DNA of 64,000 nucleotides, from the NCBI RefSeq assembly GCF_900129295.1, contig NZ_FQUU01000007.1, positions 1 through 64,000 on the forward strand. The letters are read 5' to 3'. Below, piece after piece: positions 42,569 to 51,538 of the stretch (positions are counted from its first letter, which is position 1; each line of letters opens with the position of its first letter). The translations under genes were made by a program, and so were the position numbers. Below the pieces are notes generated by a model. That model searched no databases and was not told where the DNA came from. It saw nothing but the letters and a program-made list of their open reading frames with translations. The DNA comes from Flavisolibacter ginsengisoli DSM 18119. GTDB lineage: Bacteria; Bacteroidota; Bacteroidia; Chitinophagales; Chitinophagaceae.

Positions 42569-44986
42569 CTATTCCGTTCGCAAACTTTTTACCGGGTTGG
42601 CAATAGCAGCCTTGATAGATTGAAAACTCACAGTCATTAATGAAATGATTATGATGGCGATAAAAGGCAAGGCCAGGTAGGTCCAATGAATGGAAGTACG
42701 GAAAGCATAACCCTGCAACCACTTCGATACACTGATCAGTGCAATAGGAGTTGCTAACAGGAAGGCAATCAGCACCAGCAGTGCAAACTCTCGGTACAAC
42801 AACCTGAGTATATCAGTTACAGAAGCTCCCAATACCTTCCTGATTCCTATTTCCTTGGTTCGTTGCAAGGTGGTAAAAGAGGCCAATCCAAATAAACCCA
42901 TACATGCCACTAAAATGGCCAGCAAGGTAAATAGCAGGAAGGTCTGGCCAAAACGTTGATCTGCCTTATACTGCTGATCAAAATGATCGTCCAGGAAGAA
43001 ATAGTCAAAGGTATTGCCGGGGAAAAATTCCTGCCACAGGGATTTAATTGTTGCAATGGTTTGTGAAGAACTCTGCGCAGTAGTTTTTATGGAAGTATAC
43101 CCCGAGACATCTGGTATAAGCCGTAGGATCAGCGGTTCATACGCTTCACGTAAAGATTGCTGGTGAAAGTCTTCCACTACCCCACTGATAGTATATTGTT
43201 CCCCCCAAAAATCTATTCTTTTACCTATGGCTTCCTCAGGTTGATGAAAGCCTAATAATTCCACGGCACTCCTGTTGTAGATCACATTATGAGCATCATC
43301 ACCATAGTCTTTTGAAAAAGCACGGCCTGCGATCAGCTTCAATCCATAGATCTTTAAAAAATCATAATCCACCCCTATCACCCTGTATTGCTTTTGTGTT
43401 GATTCATCGGCACCCACCAGTTTGATACCTCCTGCATTCCAATCCACCGGTTCCCCGGGAATACTTGTCGATACCGTTGCATTCGTAATTCCTGTTTGAC
43501 TAACCAGTCGCTGTTTAAAGGCCTTCATTCGCTGCATATAGGTAGAATCCCGCCCCACCAATGGTTTATTGATAACAAGCGTTTGGTCAATATTGATACC
43601 GAGGGATTGCTTACGCATGAACTGGATCTGCTTATATACCACCAGGGTACCTATCAATAAAAAAAGCGAAGCGGCGAATTGGAATACTACCAGGGATTTG
43701 CGCAATACATTACCTGATGTGGTGCTCACCATTTTACCTTTTAATACCAGGATAGGTTTAAAACCAGATAAAACAAATGCCGGGTACAAACCTGAAAGGA
43801 AAACACCAATGCAGTATAGACCAATTAATCCCAGCCAAAAATCCCCTTTGAGAAATAAGGAGAAAGAAAGGTCCTGTCCCGATAATGCATTAAACCCTGG
43901 AATGCTTACTAAAACTATAATTATTGATAGTATAACTGCAGCGACATTCAGTAAAGCAGATTCAGACAGGAACTGAAAGATCAGTTGCTTCCTGCTGGAG
44001 CCAATAGCCTTACGTATCCCCACTTCCTTAGCCCGGTTGATGGCCCTGGCAGTGGCCAGGTTAATGTAATTGACCCAGGCAATGATGACAATAAAAAAAG
44101 CAATTGCCAATAAAAGGTACACCGTTTTACCATCCCCATTGGGCGCGGGCTCTCCCATGTAATTGGAATAAAGGTGAATGTCCTTTAATGGTTGCAAAGT
44201 GTAAGTAACAGAAGCATTATATTTCTTTAGGTCAGCACCTACAGCCTTTTCTACAATCTGCGGAAACTTTGACTGTACCACCGAGGGATCAGCACCATGA
44301 CGTAGCAATAAATAGGTCAGGCATCCATCCCATAACCAGGCGGTCTCCGGGTTGTTTTCAGGCCCCATCATTTTAATATAGCTGGAATAGGAAAGCAATA
44401 TGTCAGGGCGTACCTGTGTATTCACAGGCGCATCTTTATACACTGCAGTAACGGTATAATTTTGCTCCTTATTTACACGGAACGTTTTGCCAATGACATC
44501 CGTAGTTCCGAAAATATTTCTTGCTGTCGTTTCTGAAAGGGCTGCAGTAAAAGGTTCCTGCAAAGCTGTTGCTGCCTGGCCTGATATAAGTGGAAATGTA
44601 AAAACTTTAAAAAAAGAAGCACTGGCGAAAAATGGCTTTTCAATTTTTAATGGCTGGTTACCCAGTTCTGTCAGTAGCGGACCGCGGCCAACCAGTTTTA
44701 CATAATCTTCAATTTCAGGAATGGCATCCTTAAAAGAATTTCCGGCAGCATAGGCACCAGCTGCCCAGCGGGTACTTAAAATACCTTTATCATAGCGATC
44801 CTGTTGCACCCTGTAGATGCGGTCTTTGTTCACCTGGAAATTTTCAAAGCTTAGTTCGAAGGAAACATATTGCAATATCAACAGGCAGGATGCCATGCCA
44901 ATAGCCAGGCCAAGTATGTTAATTCCTGCATATCCCCTCTGGCGAATTGCATTCCGCCATGCCATTTTAAAATAGTTCTGAAGCAT
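42569..44986 (-). CDS. MacB/FtsX-like ABC transporter permease
   Basis: An 805-residue permease with two FtsX-like halves, each with a large extracytoplasmic MacB-core domain. The start MLQNYFKMAWRNAIRQRGYAGINILGLAIGMASCLLI and the two NRAKEVGIRKAIGSSRKQLIFQFLSES-type transmission loops (the second TKEIGIRKVLGASVTDILRLL) are the standard Bacteroidota 'antimicrobial-peptide transport permease' pattern. No ATP-binding partner gene is adjacent, so its ATPase must be encoded elsewhere. It may work in envelope stress, lipoprotein or antimicrobial export. Confidence 0.9.
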   Translation of the reverse strand: MLQNYFKMAWRNAIRQRGYAGINILGLAIGMASCLLILQYVSFELSFENFQVNKDRIYRVQQDRYDKGILSTRWAAGAYAAGNSFKDAIPEIEDYVKLVGRGPLLTELGNQPLKIEKPFFASASFFKVFTFPLISGQAATALQEPFTAALSETTARNIFGTTDVIGKTFRVNKEQNYTVTAVYKDAPVNTQVRPDILLSYSSYIKMMGPENNPETAWLWDGCLTYLLLRHGADPSVVQSKFPQIVEKAVGADLKKYNASVTYTLQPLKDIHLYSNYMGEPAPNGDGKTVYLLLAIAFFIVIIAWVNYINLATARAINRAKEVGIRKAIGSSRKQLIFQFLSESALLNVAAVILSIIIVLVSIPGFNALSGQDLSFSLFLKGDFWLGLIGLYCIGVFLSGLYPAFVLSGFKPILVLKGKMVSTTSGNVLRKSLVVFQFAASLFLLIGTLVVYKQIQFMRKQSLGINIDQTLVINKPLVGRDSTYMQRMKAFKQRLVSQTGITNATVSTSIPGEPVDWNAGGIKLVGADESTQKQYRVIGVDYDFLKIYGLKLIAGRAFSKDYGDDAHNVIYNRSAVELLGFHQPEEAIGKRIDFWGEQYTISGVVEDFHQQSLREAYEPLILRLIPDVSGYTSIKTTAQSSSQTIATIKSLWQEFFPGNTFDYFFLDDHFDQQYKADQRFGQTFLLFTLLAILVACMGLFGLASFTTLQRTKEIGIRKVLGASVTDILRLLYREFALLVLIAFLLATPIALISVSKWLQGYAFRTSIHWTYLALPFIAIIIISLMTVSFQSIKAAIANPVKSLRTE

Positions 44987-45639
44987 AGGAAAGATGTTTC
45001 TTATAAGTAAGATTAACAGCCTTTACCGTCATTGCAACGAATACTTTCGTAATTGGCAAATATTGATGATGACTGGCAAGTATGCCAGGTTTTGTAACCA
45101 TCAAAAACCCTCACATTTATTCCTAAAGCTAAATCCGAAAAATTGTGAAACAGGGTAAAGCCAGACCTGTATCAGTCCCAATCACTGTAAAGTTTTTTCA
45201 GTACAAGACACCCCCAGAAAAGGATGGGATATCCCGAGGATGTCCCGAGGATATCCCAAGGATAAGCCGACGATAAGCCGACACTATAAGAGTCGGGACA
45301 TCCTCGGGATATCTTTGGCTGATGTATGGGACAATGCTGGGAGAAACCAATAGAAAGTCGGGAGTTCACAGCCTGGAGAATAGTACAAGGAATTTCAATG
45401 ATGAAGCAGAATGGTTCGTAGAGGCTTACTTTACACCGGTTATATTTTAGGACGCGGAAAGGGAATGCTTCATTCGTAACGATCAATGGCCAATTTTTTA
45501 ATGTGAAGGAAGATAAAAAGGTTAGAGTAAAGGTGACTGGAATAGTAGACTTATGCTCACTGGTAGAAATCTAAATATTCCAGTTACAGGCATCAAAATC
45601 TAATTAATGAAAAATATATTTGTAATTCAAATCCGGGCT
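44987..45639. other. Noncoding region with phased repeats
   Basis: About 650 bases between the permease and lipoprotein genes. Apart from the repeat block at 45227-45313 I see no gene; a minus-strand frame through the repeats is only a product of the repeat itself. Confidence 0.55.
45227..45313. repeat. 11-bp tandem array enclosed in a perfect 21-bp inverted repeat
   Basis: Five 11-bp units of consensus GGATAWSCCGA stand head to tail at 45227-45281. The 21 bases at 45228-45248 are the exact reverse complement of those at 45293-45313, with arms of the GATATCC...TCCCGA type, so two inverted units follow the direct ones. This is a strong potential cruciform or RNA hairpin of about 85 bases. Confidence 0.65.
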
Positions 45640-46173
45640 ATGCGTAAAAAAGTATTGCTGATTCTTCTTTGCAGTGTTTTGCTTTTTGCCTGTTCAAAAG
45701 ATTCCTCCAACAATCAACAGACCTATGGAAATACTTTGAACACCTGGACATTCAAGGAAGGTAATACTGTTTATAATGGTTCCTTACTATTAGGTGGAGC
45801 TTCTTTAAATACCCAACTGCAGTCCAATAACAGCTATACATTCAGCATGCTTGGCCCTGAAAAAACATCTGGTTTTTTGTTCAACCTCACTCTTTCCCTG
45901 GTTGACCTGAACTTTTCCCAGAAACAATATAAGTCAGGTGTTGATGGTAATGATTACCTGAATGCATTCTACTATATGGAGTCGCCTGCCAGTGCGGACA
46001 ATATTTATAAATCTTCCAACCTTGATCCTGGCCCTGTCATGAACTATACCATCACAGCCTATGATGCCAATAAGGATATAGTTACCATTGAATTCAGCGG
46101 GCAGGCACAACGTGCAAACGGATCGCTGGTTTCTATTACCAATGGAAAAGTAACGGCCCAGGTTGAACGTTGA
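45640..46173 (+). CDS. Secreted lipoprotein, unknown function
   Basis: A 177-residue lipoprotein (MRKKVLLILLCSVLLFACSKDSSN; lipobox LFAC). The mature chain is beta-rich, with GNTLNTWTFKEGNTVYNGSLLLGGASLNTQL at the start and an ending ITNGKVTAQVE. It resembles Bacteroidota lipoproteins with immunoglobulin-like or lipocalin-like folds, but I recognise no family. The ATG at 45640 gives a textbook lipoprotein signal; an upstream ATG at 45607 is possible. It has no operon partner. Confidence 0.65.
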   Translation: MRKKVLLILLCSVLLFACSKDSSNNQQTYGNTLNTWTFKEGNTVYNGSLLLGGASLNTQLQSNNSYTFSMLGPEKTSGFLFNLTLSLVDLNFSQKQYKSGVDGNDYLNAFYYMESPASADNIYKSSNLDPGPVMNYTITAYDANKDIVTIEFSGQAQRANGSLVSITNGKVTAQVER

Positions 46174-46344
46174 TCAACCAGTAGTATAAACTCTGGTTAA
46201 ATACCTTTACCGCTACTGGTTAACAGGCTTTCTTCTTATAATATTTCCCTGTAAAAACAATTAATACGGACCTTTAATGCATTAAAAAAACCGGCATTAA
46301 CCTGCCTGGTTTACGTGTTATTCATCAACCGGGAAATATAGATT

Positions 46345-47409
46345 ATGGTACCGGAACTTAAATTAAAGGTTCAGCACATCCTGCTTATCATAGGCATGGG
46401 ATTGCTATTTGGTCTTTTGTATAACTTCCTGTATTATCCTCACACCTTTACTGAATACGCCGAGGCGGGTAGTATCAGCCTGTTAATTGGATTGATGGTA
46501 GGCATACTGGAGGAGTTTGTTTTTAAAAAATTATTTCAGTCCATCCGATTTCTTTTTGTTTTGCTGATCCGCACGCTTATCTATTCACTGCTGACAAGTG
46601 TGATACTGAGTTTTGTGCTATCCTTTGAAACTGCATCTGTTGAAAACATCAGCTATATGGGGGCAGTAAAAGAATACCTGGCCGGCCCCTTATTTGAAAG
46701 AGATTTTCTTTTCAGCTTTTCCTTTATCCTATTGATGTTATTTATAACGGAGGTCATATTATTGATCGGGAGAGCCAATTTTCTTCGGCTCATACTGGGA
46801 TTATACCACCAGCCCCATGAAATCTCCCGGATATTCATGTTCCTGGACCTGAAAGGTTCTACCACTATCGCAGAAAAGTTGTCCAACAAAACATTCAGCG
46901 CTTTTATCAGGGATTATTTCTTTGATATATCGGATGCCATAATGATGTTCAAGGGAGAGATCTATCAATATGCTGGTGACGGGGTAATTGTGGTATGGCC
47001 ACTGGGAAGTAATAATGACAACTGCATTCGAAGCTTTTATAAAATGGTGGAGATCATAGAAAGGAAAAGAAAAATTTACCTGGTGAAGTATGGAGTGGTA
47101 CCTCAATTTAAAGCGGGCATTCATACTGGTAAGGTAATAGTGACCTCTGTGGGCAAATTAAAAAAGGAGATCGTTTATCATGGTGATGTATTGAACACTA
47201 CCTCCAGGATTGAGGGTAAATGCAGTGAACTGAACCAGGATCTGCTGGTATCAGGTGATATGCTAAGTTGCATTAAGCATGCAGATGACCTGGCAGTGGA
47301 AGAAAAAGGAGAAATAGAATTAAAAGGGAAAAGGAATAAACTGAGATTATACGGGATAAAGTTAGTTAGTCAGCATAGTGCAGCTGTCCTAAGGCCTCAA
47401 CTATATTAA
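46345..47409 (+). CDS. Membrane-bound class III nucleotide cyclase
   Basis: A 354-residue cyclase with four to five N-terminal membrane helices (1-150) and a C-terminal class III catalytic domain. The metal-binding aspartates are D168 in FMFLDLKGST and D212 in QYAGDGVIVVW; the transition-state pair is N284/R288 in GDVLNTTSRIE. The usual purine-selecting residues are not present: Lys at the position four before D212 is Gln (Q208) and the Asp seven before N284 is Val (V277). The domain is therefore a catalytically plausible cyclase of uncertain nucleotide. It has no partner gene beside it. Confidence 0.88.
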   Translation: MVPELKLKVQHILLIIGMGLLFGLLYNFLYYPHTFTEYAEAGSISLLIGLMVGILEEFVFKKLFQSIRFLFVLLIRTLIYSLLTSVILSFVLSFETASVENISYMGAVKEYLAGPLFERDFLFSFSFILLMLFITEVILLIGRANFLRLILGLYHQPHEISRIFMFLDLKGSTTIAEKLSNKTFSAFIRDYFFDISDAIMMFKGEIYQYAGDGVIVVWPLGSNNDNCIRSFYKMVEIIERKRKIYLVKYGVVPQFKAGIHTGKVIVTSVGKLKKEIVYHGDVLNTTSRIEGKCSELNQDLLVSGDMLSCIKHADDLAVEEKGEIELKGKRNKLRLYGIKLVSQHSAAVLRPQLY

Positions 47410-47565
47410 GAGCCCGAATACAACCCGCAATTGGAGTAATAATGTACATCCACAAAGACTCCGGAACTTTTATAAAAACCGTTAGCTTTAGAATTATGAA
47501 GGATTATCAATTGTATAAACCCATTGCCGGGTTCATTGGCTCCTTTTTAATTTATTGATTCAGTT

Positions 47566-49686
47566 ATGAAGCGACGTGATTTTTTAAATGTTACTGTTGG
47601 TGCTGCTATCCTTTCACCACTGGTGAGTTCTTCCACCGGACATGCGGCTGCACCTATAGATCCGCCTCCGGGACTTATACCGACGCCGGTAGGTGAAGCA
47701 GGCAAATGGTTCATGAATGAACCTACCAGGATCGGATGGTTCACCCTACGATATAGCGATGCATTAAAGCCTGCAGGCATGTTTGTGCAGGAAGTTGCAG
47801 ATGCCAAAATGAACCTGCTTTGCCTGACAGTGGGCGGAAGTTTTGCTTTTTATCCATCTGCTATTCCTTTTCATGAATGGGCTCCCGGCATTTCACAATC
47901 AAACGATTTTTTAGGAAAGATTGCCAGCGCATCAAAATCGAGAAACATACGATTGGGTGCCCGCTTTGATTTTAGCAAGCAATCTGCTGAATCCGTAAAG
48001 GCCAATCCTGGCTGGTTCTTTACACTGGCGGATGGCACTCACCCAGTAGATGCATCCGGGCGAACACCACCTTGCATCAACGGTGATTTTTTTCGCAAGC
48101 AGGCAGTGTTGATCATGAAGGAAGTTGTAAGCCGTTACGATCCTGCATTAGTATACCTGAACAATTTTGGGAATAACCTCGGAGGTCAAAATCTCCCCGA
48201 TCCCTGCCAGTGTGCCAACTGCAGGAAAAAGTTTTTCCAGAAAACCGGCAAAGCACTTCCTCAATCCATGACCGATGAAGTGCGGATATTTCTCAGGCAT
48301 TGTACTTATGAAACTGGCCGCATCTTCTTTGATGAATTAATGAAACTATCGCCAAAAACAATTCTAATCAATGCTGACACCACACCCACACACGGGTGGC
48401 ATAGCGAGACAAGGATGGTGATAGCACCCTCACGCCTGTGGCTGTATATTACCAGCGAAGCGGTGAACAGGCAGCGAACTTCTTACCCTGCATCAGTAAC
48501 CTGTAATAATGTAACAAGCTACTCTTCAAATTCCTCCAGACTGGTATTAATGCCGGGTCAGGAAACCCGCATGCGGTTGTTCCAGGCAATGGCGCATGGC
48601 TCCCCTCCAACTTATGTAGCCACAGGCACCATGCAACAGGATGATCAGCGGGACCTCCTGGCAGCAAAAGAAGTGTTTCAATGGCATGCGCGCAATGAAG
48701 ATATTTTTGGCAACACCATTAACCCGGCGAAGGTGTTGATACTTACCAAACCTGAATCTGCTCCAAGAGGACGAGACATTGTAATTCAACAATCACTACG
48801 AGGCATTTACCGCATACTCACTGAAAACCATATACCCCTTATGGTTTCAGAAACTATGGAAACCATCACCCAACAGCCAGGTCGGTTCGACCTTGTAATT
48901 GTAACACCAGGGGCACCTATACTAGGGCTCGAAAAATTTGTTAGTAATGGAGGCAGGGTATTATATATAGGAGAAGAACCAGCATTTGCTATTCCTGCTG
49001 CTGTTCGGGTACATGATCTTACTAATGTGTCGTATGTAGAAGTAAAAGACCAGCATTTATTTCCTTCATTGAAAGGTCTGACCTATTTGATGGCAACATC
49101 CATGTGCCCTTACACGGTGATTGATATATTCAGTAAAGCAGAAGTGAAAACGATGCGTTTCACTGAATACCCGGAAGAAAAAGGAACAAGCCTAAGCTTT
49201 GTACCGCCTATGATTGAAAACCCGGCTGAGGTTTCTCAAACTGATTTGAAGCACACGGAAATCCCGGCAGTGCTTCTCCGCGATCATGGCAGTGGGCGCA
49301 TTGCCTACCTACCCTGGGACCTGGGTGCATTGTATGACCGCATGGCAATACCTTCTCATGCAAATTTATTGACTGACCTGGTTGACCATTTATTACCAAA
49401 AGGCAGGCAACTGGAAAGCGATGCACACAGTTCTATTGAAATGGTTCTTGCCTACCAGCAAAATACAGGAAGACATTTATTGCACCTGATCAACCTTTCC
49501 GGCCAGACACAGAATAATTATATGGATGCTATTGCAATGGGGCCTATCCGTATTTCAATCATTGGAAAATTCAAATCGGCAAGAACAAGGGAAGGCAATA
49601 CAGGATTACCTGTATCATATAATAATGGCCGTTCAGAATTCACACTACCTCTTTTAAAGGAATATGAAGTGATCGTACTGGAATAA
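47566..49686 (+). CDS. Tat-exported glycosidase-like protein (GHL6/beta-galactosidase-trimerisation type)
   Basis: A 706-residue exported protein. The N-terminus MKRRDFLNVTVGAAILSPLVSSSTGHAA carries a Tat twin-arginine signal. A TIM-barrel-like region includes RIGWFTLRYSDALKPAGMFVQEVADAKMNLLCLTVGG, and the CQCANCRKKF motif is typical of hypothetical glycosyl hydrolases of the GHL6 type. The C-terminal half (KVLILTKPESAPRGRDIVIQQSLRGIYRIL, GGRVLYIGEEPAF, GRIAYLPWDLGALYDR) resembles the beta-galactosidase trimerisation (Rossmann-like) domain. A glycan substrate is probable but unknown. No SusCD pair is near. Confidence 0.7.
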   Translation: MKRRDFLNVTVGAAILSPLVSSSTGHAAAPIDPPPGLIPTPVGEAGKWFMNEPTRIGWFTLRYSDALKPAGMFVQEVADAKMNLLCLTVGGSFAFYPSAIPFHEWAPGISQSNDFLGKIASASKSRNIRLGARFDFSKQSAESVKANPGWFFTLADGTHPVDASGRTPPCINGDFFRKQAVLIMKEVVSRYDPALVYLNNFGNNLGGQNLPDPCQCANCRKKFFQKTGKALPQSMTDEVRIFLRHCTYETGRIFFDELMKLSPKTILINADTTPTHGWHSETRMVIAPSRLWLYITSEAVNRQRTSYPASVTCNNVTSYSSNSSRLVLMPGQETRMRLFQAMAHGSPPTYVATGTMQQDDQRDLLAAKEVFQWHARNEDIFGNTINPAKVLILTKPESAPRGRDIVIQQSLRGIYRILTENHIPLMVSETMETITQQPGRFDLVIVTPGAPILGLEKFVSNGGRVLYIGEEPAFAIPAAVRVHDLTNVSYVEVKDQHLFPSLKGLTYLMATSMCPYTVIDIFSKAEVKTMRFTEYPEEKGTSLSFVPPMIENPAEVSQTDLKHTEIPAVLLRDHGSGRIAYLPWDLGALYDRMAIPSHANLLTDLVDHLLPKGRQLESDAHSSIEMVLAYQQNTGRHLLHLINLSGQTQNNYMDAIAMGPIRISIIGKFKSARTREGNTGLPVSYNNGRSEFTLPLLKEYEVIVLE

Positions 49687-49731
49687 TTTGCTTTGGTAGG
49701 TTTCTCAATAGATGTTATAGGTCATTTACAA

Positions 49732-51162
49732 TTAAACCACATTTGCTTTTGCTATCTGGTTGATCATGCCCTTGAATATAAAACCATGGAAGGGCCATAC
49801 GGCATACCAATACAGCCTTCCCCAAAGGCCCAGTGGTCTGAAGGTCGCTATCTGCTCCAGGGTATTATCATTTATACGGAATTCCAGCCAGGCTTCTCCG
49901 GGCAGCTTCATCTCTGCATACAGCAACAAACGCTTTTGCTCCTTACTGGCCAGCAGCACCCGCCAGAAATCCAATGAGTCTCCTGCCCTGATCAAGGTAG
50001 GACTTCTTCTCCCCCTTCTTAAGCCCACACCGCCAACCATTTTATCCAGCAGCCCGCGTATGCCCCATAGCCAATTGCCATAGTACCAGCCGGTACTTCC
50101 TCCTATAGCCCATATCTTATTAAGGGCACTGTCAGGATTTGTAAGGGATACCTTTCGAACATCTTTAAAACAACCATTCACAGGCACCTCAATATATTGT
50201 GCGAGGCCTTTGTTGAGAACATTGCTGCTTAGGGCATCCTTCCAGCTTGACACCACTTCATTCTGTTCTATCTTATCAAATGCCATCGCAATGGCTTTTT
50301 TATAAGGGATCAACTCTATGCCCAATATTTCAGCAAGATTATTAGGCCTGCATACCACTTCCACCTTCATGCTATCCACCAGGTTCTTGGCCAACACATA
50401 AGAAGTGGATGTAACAAAATATAACCAGTACGAGGAAAGCCGGGGTGTCATTACAGGAACTACATATACCCTGCGCTTCAGCCTCCTCACCTCCGCAAAC
50501 TGCAACAGCATTTGTTTATAGGAAAGTATGTCTGGTCCTCCAATGTCAAAACTTTGGTTATAGGTTTCTTCCCTGGACAATACACGCGCCAGGAACTCTA
50601 TCACGTTTCGGATGGCTATGGGTTGGCATTTTGTATTCAGCCAACGCGGGGCGATCATGATGGGAAGCTTTTCAACCAGGTCCCTGATGATCTCGAAAGA
50701 AGCGCTGCCTGATCCCACTATTATACCTGCCCTCAGCGTAGTGAGAGGTATTTGCCCGTTAGAGAGGATATTTTCTACATTCTGCCTGGAGCGCAGGTGT
50801 TTGGACAACTGCTTTTCGTTGACAATACCGCTCAGGTAAATGATCTGCTTTGCATTGGTACACCCTATGCCTTGCATAAAGTTTTCCGCAGCCTTTGCTT
50901 CCATAGTGGTAAAATCGCCGGTGGTTGTTGACATGGAATGTATCAGGTAATATGCCACATCTATATCCCGTGGAATATTTGCCAGCGTTTCAGGCTTTAG
51001 GAAATCTACTTCAATGACGGAAAGTTTAGAGGAAGGATAAGAATCCATGTTAAAACGGCTCTTATCCCTTAAGCAACAGACTACCTCATGCTCCTGCTCC
51101 AGCAATACCGGCAGCAAACGTTGCGCTATATAACCTGTTGCCCCTGTTAAAAGAATCCTCAT
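49732..51162 (-). CDS. SDR-like NAD(P)-binding protein fused to DUF2867
   Basis: A 476-residue protein. Residues 1-290 are an extended short-chain dehydrogenase with the N-terminal glycine motif ILLTGATGYIAQRLL, AYYLIHSM (near the catalytic region) and LRAGIIVGSGSASFEIIRDL. Residues about 310-476 are a DUF2867 domain ending PLGLWGRLYWYAVWPFHGFIFKGMINQIAK. The same layout occurs in YbjT-like proteins. The reaction is unknown; the active-site YxxxK motif is not obvious. Its promoter region contains a possible 31-aa membrane peptide gene. Confidence 0.88.
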   Translation of the reverse strand: MRILLTGATGYIAQRLLPVLLEQEHEVVCCLRDKSRFNMDSYPSSKLSVIEVDFLKPETLANIPRDIDVAYYLIHSMSTTTGDFTTMEAKAAENFMQGIGCTNAKQIIYLSGIVNEKQLSKHLRSRQNVENILSNGQIPLTTLRAGIIVGSGSASFEIIRDLVEKLPIMIAPRWLNTKCQPIAIRNVIEFLARVLSREETYNQSFDIGGPDILSYKQMLLQFAEVRRLKRRVYVVPVMTPRLSSYWLYFVTSTSYVLAKNLVDSMKVEVVCRPNNLAEILGIELIPYKKAIAMAFDKIEQNEVVSSWKDALSSNVLNKGLAQYIEVPVNGCFKDVRKVSLTNPDSALNKIWAIGGSTGWYYGNWLWGIRGLLDKMVGGVGLRRGRRSPTLIRAGDSLDFWRVLLASKEQKRLLLYAEMKLPGEAWLEFRINDNTLEQIATFRPLGLWGRLYWYAVWPFHGFIFKGMINQIAKANVV

Positions 51163-51234
51163 GATCTAAACTGTTTTTCTTAGCTAATAAAGCCGGGCGA
51201 AGCTTGTATAGCCCGCCAGTTATAAGTTAAACAA

Positions 51235-51330
51235 TTAATCCATAGCATTGGTTGATTCCTTTGAATCTTCAAATAGGAAACTCACCAATATGTAGCAAAA
51301 CCAGGCAATCAAAAAGGGAATGAAAAGCAT
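51235..51330 (-). CDS. Possible 31-aa single-TM peptide
   Basis: A 31-residue frame starting at ATG 51330: a hydrophobic segment MLFIPFLIAWFCYILVSFLF followed by an acidic tail EDSKESTNAMD. It lies just upstream of the SDR/DUF2867 gene on the same strand and may share its transcript. It reads as a single-span membrane peptide, but no homologue is known to me and short frames can arise by chance. Confidence 0.35.
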   Translation of the reverse strand: MLFIPFLIAWFCYILVSFLFEDSKESTNAMD

Positions 51331-51538
51331 AAGAAAATAAACCAGTACTATTTATCTTTAGTTCACCGGTAAGCTTTTCATATATAACTAACTAAAATGG
51401 GTATACGAAACAGCTTACAGTGTCCTGGACAGAAGTAAGATGGGTAATCAATGGATAATTTAAATATTAATCAAAGAGATCTACACTAAATTGGCAATAG
51501 CCCTGAGGTTAGATCCATAAAATATATTAAGCCCAAAC

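Noticed and set aside
42569-44986. Complete MacAB-type export operon
   Set aside because: Only the permease is present; no ATPase or membrane fusion protein gene lies next to it.
45172-45486. Minus-strand open frame through the 11-bp repeat block
   Set aside because: The predicted peptide is repeat translation and has no coding character; the block is better explained as noncoding repeats.
13344-47409. A complete Pycsar operon
   Set aside because: The PycTM fusion and the class III cyclase are about 32 kb apart, and nothing else links them, so they cannot be called one operon.
47566-49686. Polysaccharide utilisation locus
   Set aside because: No SusC/SusD pair, extra glycosidases or hybrid sensor accompanies the glycosidase-like protein.
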